Shown: piece after piece, positions 1 through 5,410 of the stretch
How the letters are laid out: the number at the start of each line of letters is the position of its first letter
Numbering within the stretch: the first letter of the stretch is position 1
NCBI GenBank assembly: GCA_027021285.1
Contig: JALUUP010000514.1
Span: 1 to 5,410, forward strand
DNA: 5,410 nt
Origin: Bacteroidota bacterium
GTDB taxonomy: Bacteria; Bacteroidota; Ignavibacteria; SZUA-365; JAADGX01
Direction: 5' to 3'
The notes under the pieces: model-generated
What the model saw: only the letters and a program-made list of their open reading frames with translations
Told to the model about the DNA's origin: nothing
Database searches by the model: none
Made by a program: the position numbers and the translations under genes

Positions 1-303
1 ATGAACGCAAGAATCGAAATACCGAAAGACAAAATTGCGGAGTTTTGCCGGAAATGGGGGGTGAAGGAGCTGTCCATATTCGGCTCTGCGCTCGGGGAAG
101 AATTTCGTTCCGACAGCGATATCGATGTGCTGGTTGTATTCCGTGACAACGTCCGGTGGGATCTTTTTGACCACATGAAAGCGGAAGAAGAGCTGGAGCG
201 GATATTTGGCCGCAAGGTGGACCTTGTCGAAAAAAAGACGCTAAGGAATCCATTCCGCAGGCATCATATCCTGAAAAATCACGAGGTGATCTATGCAACC
301 TGA
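1..303 (+). CDS. mntA: MntA-like minimal nucleotidyltransferase, antitoxin of a HEPN/MNT pair
   Basis: A 100-residue protein of the minimal nucleotidyltransferase (MNT, polymerase beta superfamily) type. Visible motif: Gly28-Ser29, ten residues, then Asp40-Ile-Asp42, the exact GSX10DXD signature of MntA antitoxins. Asp74 in a short strand (RKVDLVEKK) fits the third metal-binding acid. The helix before the motif and the total length match the family. Known for the family: MntA transfers AMP units from ATP onto a tyrosine of its cognate HEPN toxin HepT and so silences it (type VII toxin-antitoxin). Its stop overlaps the next gene, a HepT-like protein, by 11 bases, which supports the pairing. 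The ATG at base 1 is the first base of the window, so the ribosome binding site, promoter and any upstream in-frame start cannot be seen. The family assignment is firm; the antitoxin role is inferred from motif and neighbour. Confidence 0.9.
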   Translation: MNARIEIPKDKIAEFCRKWGVKELSIFGSALGEEFRSDSDIDVLVVFRDNVRWDLFDHMKAEEELERIFGRKVDLVEKKTLRNPFRRHHILKNHEVIYAT

Positions 304-664
304 AGACCGTGATCCGGCCTATCTCTGGGACATGCTCGAGGCATGCCGGGCCGTCGTGGACTTCACGGAAAACATCACGCTGGAAGAATTCCTTATGGCG
401 GGGAAGAACAGCGAAATACGTCGATTAGCGGTCGAGCGGAAGCTGGAAACCCTTGGCGAGGCGGCGCGCAGAATCAGCGACCGTTTCCGTGGAGAGCATC
501 CAGAGGTGCCATGGAAAGAACTGATTGGCTTGCGAAACGTCATAAGCCACCAGTACGAAAAGGTCAACTACGCGGAAATTTACGGAATCCTGAAGGATCG
601 AATACCCGACTTGATAGAAAAGCTCGAGTCTCTCCTGCCGCCCCCTCCCGGGATGGAGGAATAG
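293..664 (+). CDS. hepT: HepT-like HEPN-domain RNase toxin (DUF86)
   Basis: A 123-residue, mainly helical protein of the DUF86/HepT family. The catalytic HEPN motif is complete: Arg81, four residues, His86, one residue, Tyr88 (RNVISHQY), i.e. RX4HXY. The upstream helix with LETLGEAARRIS is also typical. Known for the family: HepT dimers are metal-independent RNases that cleave RNA such as tRNA, and the tyrosine of RX4HXY is the residue AMPylated by MntA. Arg, His and Tyr are all present, so both the toxic activity and its control site look intact. The ATG lies inside the end of mntA and is preceded by GAGGTGAT (283-290), a good ribosome binding site about six bases away, so the two are co-translated. 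The C-terminus has a run of four prolines and ends Gly-Met-Glu-Glu; those last codons also supply the ribosome binding site of the next gene. Confidence is high for family, moderate for the exact RNA target. Confidence 0.9.
   Translation: MQPEDRDPAYLWDMLEACRAVVDFTENITLEEFLMAGKNSEIRRLAVERKLETLGEAARRISDRFRGEHPEVPWKELIGLRNVISHQYEKVNYAEIYGILKDRIPDLIEKLESLLPPPPGMEE
644..660 (+). promoter_or_regulatory. Ribosome binding site of the helicase gene, in a possible sequestering hairpin
   Basis: GGAGGA at 655-660 is a near-perfect Shine-Dalgarno sequence eight bases before the GTG at 669 and decides that start. It is part of the final hepT codons. CCTCC at 644-648 is an exact reverse complement of GGAGG at 655-659, with a six-base loop (649-654). 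The transcript could therefore hide this site until a ribosome finishing hepT (stop at 662-664) opens the stem. The ribosome binding site is clear. The hairpin is short and its regulatory role is inference. Confidence 0.65.
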
Positions 665-668
665 GCCC

Positions 669-3600
669 GTGGCCCGGCAAAGGGGAAAATCCCGGGAGGC
701 AGCCCGAAATACTTATGACTCGGCGCAGTACGTTAAATTAGAGCAACGCCTGGTACTGCTGGCATGGTTGAACGACTTGTTCGGTTACAAGCGCAACCGC
801 GACCTGCTGGCGGACATGAAAGAAACGGCCGAGGGCTTCGACGCTTCCGGGCGCAGTTATATTTTCCATCGCTTCGAGGCGCGCGGAGACAAGGTGAAGA
901 TTCCGCTGGCCGACCTTGCCCGTTACGACGACAACATCCATGAACATTTGCGCGCCATGAACGCCTACAGGCCTGCGCCTGTCACGCTTCGGTACTTCCA
1001 GCACCTTGCGGTTCTCTACACCGAGATATTCCTGGACCGGTACTTTCATCGCCGCGGCGAATTGTTGCGGTCGTTGAACGCCTTTGTCGTAAAACGGAAC
1101 GCCATGAACATGCCGGGCGATACGAGGGATTCGAAGTTCAGCGAACGCGACCTGGCAAAGCTGGCCTTCTGGATGGCCACGGGAAGCGGCAAGACGCTGA
1201 TTATGCATATCAACTACCGGCAATTCCTGCATTACAATAACCGGCCGTTGGATAACATCCTGCTTATTACACCAAACGAAGGCATGAGCAAGCAGCACAT
1301 GGATAAAATGTTGGAGTCGAACATTCCCTGCCGGCCTTTCGACTTGAACGAGAGCGGTTTGAGCTTTGGTGAGAACGACGTTGTTCATGTCATTGAGATC
1401 ACGAAGCTGGTCGAGGAGAAGCGCGGCGGCGGTGTCAGCGTGCCGGTGGAAAGGTTCGAAGGCAACAACCTGATTTTCGTGGACGAGGGTCACAAGGGCT
1501 CGGGCGGAAAGGCATGGCGGGGCTTTCGTGACGCGTTGGGCGAGACGGGATTTACGTTCGAGTACAGCGCAACATTTGGTCAGGCGCTCACTGCTGCGCG
1601 GAATGATGAACTCACGGAAGAGTACGGAAAGGCTATCGTCTTCGATTACTCTTATCGTTATTTCTACGGGGATGGATACGGCAAGGACTTCCGTATCCTC
1701 AATCTGAGGGAAGAGACAACGGAGCAAAAAACGGAGATGCTTCTGCTCGGCAACCTGCTGTCCTTTTATGAGCAAAAACGTGTTTTCGAGGAACAGGCGG
1801 AAGCCCTGCGGCCCTACAACCTGGAAAGCCCGCTTTGGGTCTTTGTCGGCAGCACCGTGAACGCGGTTTACACCAAGGATGGGCAGAAGCGAAGCGACGT
1901 ATTGACCGTTGTCCGTTTTCTGCACCACGTTTTAGAGAACAAGCGTGGGTGGGTAGTCAGGACGATAGAAAAACTCATCGAAGGGAAAAGCGGCCTTGTC
2001 ACTCCGGATGGCCGCGACGTGTTCGTGGACAAGTTCGAGTATCTTCGTGAAAAAAACCTGTCCCCCGAGGAAGCGTATCGCGACATTCTCATGAATCTGT
2101 TTCGCGCCCGGGCGAGCGGCGGTTTGCACATGTGCGAAATCAGGGACAAGTCCGGTGAAATCGGACTTAAAGCAAGCGGCGCTGAACATTACTTTGGCCT
2201 TATCTACATAGGCGATACGAGTGCGTTTAAGAAACTCGTGGAAGAAGATGAATCGGGCATAACACTCGAGGAAGATGTTGTTACAAAATCCCTGTTCGAT
2301 GGCATCAATGAACCGGACACGAGTATAGACATTTTGATAGGCGCAAAGAAATTCATGGAGGGTTGGGATTCCTGGCGAGTTTCGAACATGGGTTTGCTCA
2401 ACATCGGCCGCAAGGAGGGATCTCAGATCATCCAGCTCTTTGGACGCGGTGTGCGTCTTCAGGGAAAGGAAACGAGTCTAAAAAGGAGTTCGGGGTTTGA
2501 GGGAGAACACCCGAAGCACATAGGCTTGCTCGAAACATTGAACATCTTTGCGGTGCGCGCCAATTACATGTCCCAGTTCAGGGAGTACCTGGAGAAAGAA
2601 GGTGTTGAGACTGAGGGATACGTGGACTTGCCTCTTTTCATTCAACCTAATACGCAGTTTTTAAACAAGGGACTTGTCGTGCCTCGCGTGCCGGAGGATC
2701 GCAATTTCGGTGAAGAGAAGCGCATCCTTCTGAAGCCTGATGGAGCGGTGCGAGTGCATGTTGATATGACGATGAAGGTCCAGGCGCTCGCGGGAGGTCT
2801 CGAAGGCGTCAATGTTGTCGATTTACGGACGGGGCGCGAGATGCCCATACCTGCCGATAGTTTTGATCTTGTGGACTGGGAAAAAGCCTACCTCGACCTG
2901 CTTGAGTACAAAGAACGCAAAGGTATGAAGAACCTGATTATCCTGCCGGACACGCCCAGGAGGATACTTGGGACGACTGAGCCAAGGAGACTGTACAGTC
3001 TTGTCGCGGATGAATCGGTGGTCAGGCCGGAGTCTTTCGCGGGAAGAGATCTGTTGCAAGAGGCGGTAAAGAATATCCTGCAAAAATACGTTGACAGTTT
3101 TTATCGGATGCAGCACGAGAAGTGGGACGCGAATCAAATGGTGTATATTCCGCTCGACGAGAATGATCCAAACTTATGTTTCAATAAAAGCGCTGTCAAA
3201 GAGAGAAAATCAGGTCGGTACATTGTTAGTATAAAGCGTTCGGAAAGAGCTCTTGTATCTGATCTCGAAAAACTCATTGAAAATCTTGAGCAACTGTACG
3301 AAAAAGAGACGAGGGAATTGCCCCGGATACATTTCGACCGTCATTTGTATCAACCGTTGCTTGTCGAAGAAGACGAAAGTTTGAGGATGTCTCCTAAGGG
3401 ATTGAACAAGAGTGAAAAGCAGTTCGTCCAGGATTTGAAGGACTACTATCTGAATGAGAAGGAAAAATTGCTCGCCGGAGCAGAGATTTTTCTCCTGAGG
3501 AACCTCGGTCGTGGTACGGGAATCGGTTTTTTTGAAGAGAGGGGGTTCTATCCTGATTTCATCCTGTGGATCAAAATTCGAACAGGACAACGTATCGTTT

Positions 3601-3902
3601 TTGTGGAACCTCATGGAATGCTGCACGCGGAAGCGTATACCCACGATACAAAGGCGCGCCTCCATGAAGAGTTGCCTGTATTGGCGGCGGATATCGGTGA
3701 GAGAAGCAATAAGCATGATATAGCACTTGATTCATACATAATTTCAGCAACATCATACGAAGACCTCCGCAAGAGATATGACGACGGATCATGGGACAAA
3801 GATAAGTTCGCTGATGCCCATATTCTGTTTCCGGAACGCAGTAATGAGTACGATTATTTGGAAAGGATATTCACGGAACAATTTGCAAAAACACGTGCAT
3901 GA
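669..3902 (+). CDS. Restriction-type SF2 helicase with C-terminal PD-(D/E)xK-like nuclease module
   Basis: A 1077-residue DEAD/DEAH-type superfamily 2 protein resembling type III restriction Res subunits. Helicase motifs in order: Walker A ATGSGKT (170-176, Lys175), motif Ia around LLITP (198-202), Walker B DEGH (272-275), motif III SAT (300-302), a motif IV-like strand WVFVGSTV (390-397), motif V around FMEGWDSWRVSN (562-573), and motif VI QLFGRGVR (589-596) with Arg593 and Arg596 as expected arginine fingers. Residues about 600-900 I cannot assign. From about 912 a nuclease-like fold is suggested by Glu916, Pro962-Asp963 (FYPDFILWI) and Val979-Glu980-Pro981-His982-Gly983, which matches PD...ExK except that His replaces Lys. 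The expected role is ATP-driven translocation on DNA coupled to cleavage in a defence system. No methyltransferase or specificity subunit is in view. The GTG start is chosen for its strong ribosome binding site and its position four bases after hepT. It could instead be a stand-alone helicase-nuclease; the helicase call is secure, the nuclease call moderate. Confidence 0.88.
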   Translation: MARQRGKSREAARNTYDSAQYVKLEQRLVLLAWLNDLFGYKRNRDLLADMKETAEGFDASGRSYIFHRFEARGDKVKIPLADLARYDDNIHEHLRAMNAYRPAPVTLRYFQHLAVLYTEIFLDRYFHRRGELLRSLNAFVVKRNAMNMPGDTRDSKFSERDLAKLAFWMATGSGKTLIMHINYRQFLHYNNRPLDNILLITPNEGMSKQHMDKMLESNIPCRPFDLNESGLSFGENDVVHVIEITKLVEEKRGGGVSVPVERFEGNNLIFVDEGHKGSGGKAWRGFRDALGETGFTFEYSATFGQALTAARNDELTEEYGKAIVFDYSYRYFYGDGYGKDFRILNLREETTEQKTEMLLLGNLLSFYEQKRVFEEQAEALRPYNLESPLWVFVGSTVNAVYTKDGQKRSDVLTVVRFLHHVLENKRGWVVRTIEKLIEGKSGLVTPDGRDVFVDKFEYLREKNLSPEEAYRDILMNLFRARASGGLHMCEIRDKSGEIGLKASGAEHYFGLIYIGDTSAFKKLVEEDESGITLEEDVVTKSLFDGINEPDTSIDILIGAKKFMEGWDSWRVSNMGLLNIGRKEGSQIIQLFGRGVRLQGKETSLKRSSGFEGEHPKHIGLLETLNIFAVRANYMSQFREYLEKEGVETEGYVDLPLFIQPNTQFLNKGLVVPRVPEDRNFGEEKRILLKPDGAVRVHVDMTMKVQALAGGLEGVNVVDLRTGREMPIPADSFDLVDWEKAYLDLLEYKERKGMKNLIILPDTPRRILGTTEPRRLYSLVADESVVRPESFAGRDLLQEAVKNILQKYVDSFYRMQHEKWDANQMVYIPLDENDPNLCFNKSAVKERKSGRYIVSIKRSERALVSDLEKLIENLEQLYEKETRELPRIHFDRHLYQPLLVEEDESLRMSPKGLNKSEKQFVQDLKDYYLNEKEKLLAGAEIFLLRNLGRGTGIGFFEERGFYPDFILWIKIRTGQRIVFVEPHGMLHAEAYTHDTKARLHEELPVLAADIGERSNKHDIALDSYIISATSYEDLRKRYDDGSWDKDKFADAHILFPERSNEYDYLERIFTEQFAKTRA

Positions 3903-3961
3903 AAGCTATTTAAAATCTGTTCTGGATCGTAAAGGCTTCTATCCTAAATGAAGGCTGTTTC
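3903..3961. other. Spacer after the helicase gene, no clear terminator
   Basis: A+T-rich stretch between the helicase stop and the repeat element. The best stem I find is CTTC/GAAG around 3933-3955, too short and mismatched to call a terminator. No small gene with a ribosome binding site is visible. Confidence 0.5.
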
Positions 3962-3965
3962 ATAA
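3962..3965. repeat. Left copy of candidate 4-bp target-site duplication (ATAA)
   Basis: ATAA immediately precedes the GGG that opens the terminal inverted repeat at 3966. The same four bases follow the closing CCC at 4095-4098. An exact match at both junctions supports insertion with a 4-base duplication, but four A/T-rich bases can also match by chance. Confidence 0.45.
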
Positions 3966-3982
3966 GGGAACTTCTAAAAACC

Positions 3983-4065
3983 AGTCATTGCGAGGGCGAA
4001 GTCCGAAGCAATCTGCGAATTTGGACGAGATTGCGTCATCCGCCGCAGGCGGATTCGCAATGACT
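3983..4065. repeat. Inner inverted repeat with nested hairpins (GTCATTGCGAG-type core)
   Basis: The outer stem is the exact 11-base pair 3983-3993 / 4055-4065. Within it, GCAATCT/AGATTGC (4008-4014 / 4028-4034) and TCCGCC/GGCGGA (4039-4044 / 4048-4053) can form two side hairpins, giving a branched or cruciform shape in RNA or single-stranded DNA. An alternative pairing uses GTCC (4001-4004) with GGAC (4023-4026). No T-run follows any stem on either strand, so it is not a standard intrinsic terminator. Confidence 0.8.
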
Positions 4066-4087
4066 ATGTGTGTACGGTGTTTATAGA
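4060..4087 (+). promoter_or_regulatory. Weak candidate promoter for the permease gene, inside the repeat element
   Basis: ATGACT (4060-4065) as a -35 and TATAGA (4082-4087) as a -10, 16 bases apart, each match the sigma-70 consensus at four of six positions. It lies upstream of the permease start in the otherwise gene-free 3903-4132 stretch. It overlaps the right arm of the palindromic element, so the element could drive the permease. The match is weak and could be chance. Confidence 0.2.
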
Positions 4088-4094
4088 AGTGCCC

Positions 4095-4098
4095 ATAA
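4095..4098. repeat. Right copy of candidate 4-bp target-site duplication (ATAA)
   Basis: This directly abuts the end of the right terminal inverted repeat at 4094 and matches 3962-3965. Confidence 0.45.
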
Positions 4099-4132
4099 CA
4101 AATCCAATCAAATATCGATTTTCGCTAATCAA

Positions 4133-5410
4133 ATGAAAACCAAAAAAATCGGTCTCTGGGAAGCCGTGGCAATGGCGGTGGGCACGATGATCGGGGCCAG
4201 TATCTTTTCCATCTTCGGCGTGGGGGCGGAGATCGCGGGCCGGGACCTTCCCCTCGCGTTTATTCTTTCCGGCGTGTTTGCGTTGCTCGTGGCGTATTCG
4301 TACGCGAAACTGGGATCCAAGATCATCTCGAACGCCGGCCCCATCGCGTTCATCCTGAAAGGTATCGGCGACAACCTGTTCACGGGCGCCTTGGCCATCC
4401 TTCTCTGGTTGAGTTACGTCGTGTCCATTTCCCTCTTTGCGAAAGGGTTCGCGGGGTACTTCCTGCCGCTCGTTCACCTCAACACAACTCCGCTGGCCCT
4501 GGGCATCACTGAAGTCATCCTGGTGGCCCTGTTCACGGCCATCAATTTCTTCGGCAGCAAGGCTGTCGGGAAAGCGGAGTTCTACATCGTGCTCGTGAAA
4601 CTCTCCATCCTGGGAGTATTCATCCTGCTGGGCTTTCTTACCATCAACCCCGCGTTCATCGCCCCGTCCTTCGACAAGCAGGGATTGCACGGCATCCTTT
4701 ACGCGGGGGTGGTGTTCTTTCTCTCCTACATGGGCTTCGGACTGGTGACCAGCGCCTCGGAAAACATGGAGGACCCGAAACGCAACGTCCCGCGGGCGAT
4801 TTTCATCAGCATCGGCATTGTCATGTTCGTGTACGTCTCCGTCTCCCTTGTCGCGGTGGGAAACCTCTCGCTCGCCCAGCTCATCAAGGCGCAGGACAAC
4901 GCGCTGGCCGTGGCGGCCCGTCCGATCCTCGGCAGTTTCGGCTTCGTTCTTATTTCCGTGGGGGCCCTGTTTTCCATCTCGTCGGCCTTGAACGCCACGC
5001 TCTACGGCGGTGCGAACATCGCGTACTCGCTGGCCAAGGACGGGGAGCTCCCGGAAGCCTTCGAGCGGAAAATATGGTTCAAGTCCACCGAGGGCCTCTA
5101 CTTCACCGCCGCGCTCGGACTGCTGTTCGCGCTCCTGTTCGACATGGGCGAAATCGCCACCATCACGAGCGCTATTTTTACCATCATTTATATCTATGTC
5201 CTGATCTCGCACTACCGGCTTGTCGAGGAGTGTGGCGGCAACCGGGGATTCATTCTTTTCAACACGGTCGTTCTCATAGTCGTCTTCCTGGCTCTCGTCT
5301 CGTACCAGTGGCAGACCCAGCGGGCGGCGTTTTACGGCACGTTCATCACACTGGCGGGCGCCGTACTGATCGAGGCCCTCTATCGCTATCTGACCAAACG
5401 CTTGTTTATC
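4133..5410 (+). CDS. APC-superfamily amino acid permease (3' end beyond window)
   Basis: An open frame of 426 codons runs to the last base without a stop. It encodes an inner-membrane transporter of the amino acid-polyamine-organocation family (PotE/COG0531-like). About twelve hydrophobic segments can be placed, near residues 9-33, 40-60, 82-112, 122-140, 149-172, 187-208, 220-243, 264-288, 321-338, 341-360, 374-392 and 399-417, so little of the protein is likely missing. The first segment carries GTMIGASIF (17-25), the family's glycine-rich unwound substrate-binding stretch. The sixth ends in SASENMEDPKRNVPRAI (207-223), the family's conserved loop before segment seven. The start at 4133 gives the usual short Lys-rich N-terminus (MKTKKIGLWEA). 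No clear Shine-Dalgarno sequence precedes it, and the nearest upstream in-frame stop is at 4061-4063. Codons favour G or C at the third position, unlike the end of the helicase gene. The substrate cannot be told from sequence; amino acid or polyamine uptake or exchange is likely. Confidence 0.88.
   Translation, partial: MKTKKIGLWEAVAMAVGTMIGASIFSIFGVGAEIAGRDLPLAFILSGVFALLVAYSYAKLGSKIISNAGPIAFILKGIGDNLFTGALAILLWLSYVVSISLFAKGFAGYFLPLVHLNTTPLALGITEVILVALFTAINFFGSKAVGKAEFYIVLVKLSILGVFILLGFLTINPAFIAPSFDKQGLHGILYAGVVFFLSYMGFGLVTSASENMEDPKRNVPRAIFISIGIVMFVYVSVSLVAVGNLSLAQLIKAQDNALAVAARPILGSFGFVLISVGALFSISSALNATLYGGANIAYSLAKDGELPEAFERKIWFKSTEGLYFTAALGLLFALLFDMGEIATITSAIFTIIYIYVLISHYRLVEECGGNRGFILFNTVVLIVVFLALVSYQWQTQRAAFYGTFITLAGAVLIEALYRYLTKRLFI

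Larger units (their letters stand above)
3966..4094. mobile_element. MITE-like non-coding palindromic element, 129 bp
   Basis: The ends are imperfect inverted repeats: 3966-3980 (GGGAACTTCTAAAAA) and the reverse complement of 4080-4094 (GGGCACTTCTATAAA) agree at 13 of 15 bases. Inside is a perfect 11-base inverted repeat: AGTCATTGCGA at 3983-3993 and TCGCAATGACT at 4055-4065. Further in are GCAATCT (4008-4014) with AGATTGC (4028-4034), and a tight hairpin TCCGCC-GCA-GGCGGA (4039-4053). ATAA flanks both ends directly. There is no open reading frame of note, so any movement would need a transposase supplied elsewhere. The left arm has two bases between the terminal and inner repeats, the right arm fourteen (4066-4079). 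The GTCATTGCGAG core is of a kind I recognise as dispersed in many environmental bacterial genomes. The palindrome is directly visible; mobility is inferred. Confidence 0.75.

Noticed and set aside
272..303. Possible frameshift between mntA and hepT
   Set aside because: The overlap is in a different frame, but both proteins are full length for their families and hepT has its own ribosome binding site, so it is a normal gene overlap.
343..741. A 132-codon + strand frame across hepT and the helicase start
   Set aside because: It is out of frame with the clearly conserved HepT motif and the helicase N-terminus, and its product shows no family features.
738..1928. A 396-codon open frame on the - strand
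   Set aside because: It lies wholly opposite the helicase core, whose + strand translation carries all the ATPase motifs. The antisense product has no recognisable motif and is a by-product of G+C-rich codons.
4039..4060. Intrinsic terminator for the left operon
   Set aside because: The TCCGCC/GGCGGA hairpin is tight, but it is followed by TTCGCAATGAC, with no run of T on either strand.
3983..4065. Possible CRISPR repeat or tRNA-like structure
   Set aside because: There is a single palindromic unit with no direct repeat-spacer series, and no tRNA arms or CCA-type layout. An inverted-repeat element explains it.
4064..5212. A 382-codon open frame on the - strand
   Set aside because: It is antisense to the permease, whose + frame shows twelve membrane segments and family motifs. 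The antisense product is a Glu/Asp/Arg/His-rich, motif-free sequence, the usual mirror image of a hydrophobic membrane protein gene.

Overview
The window is bacterial, about half G+C by eye, and its genes are closely packed on the + strand. It has two unrelated halves separated by a short non-coding stretch. I cannot name the organism. The dispersed palindromic repeat carrying a GTCATTGCGAG core resembles repeats I associate with environmental proteobacterial and Desulfobacterota-type genomes, but that is a weak guide.

Left half (1-3902): three tightly linked genes. The first two form an apparently intact HEPN/MNT pair. One is a MntA-like minimal nucleotidyltransferase antitoxin with a complete GSX10DXD motif. 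The other is a HepT-like (DUF86) HEPN RNase toxin with a complete RX4HXY motif. They overlap by 11 bases. Four bases after the toxin stop, a GTG start opens a 1077-residue restriction-type superfamily 2 helicase. It ends in a PD-(D/E)xK-like nuclease module whose usual lysine position reads histidine. The ribosome binding site of the helicase lies inside the last codons of hepT and can pair with an upstream CCTCC, so helicase translation probably depends on translation of the toxin gene. No DNA methyltransferase is visible; if one belongs to the system it must lie upstream of base 1.

Middle (3903-4132): non-coding. Most of it is a 129-base MITE-like element (3966-4094) with imperfect 15-base terminal inverted repeats. 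Inside are an 11-base perfect inverted repeat and smaller hairpins, and a 4-base direct repeat (ATAA) flanks it exactly. No convincing terminator is visible for the left operon.

Right half (4133-5410): a G+C-rich gene for a 12-segment APC-superfamily amino acid permease, complete at its 5' end and still open at the window end. It has no obvious link to the defence-like operon.

The most interesting signal is the three-gene cassette: a type VII-like toxin-antitoxin pair translationally wired to a helicase-nuclease. This suggests a composite anti-phage or anti-plasmid locus in which the TA pair may act as a back-up or guard for the restriction-like enzyme.
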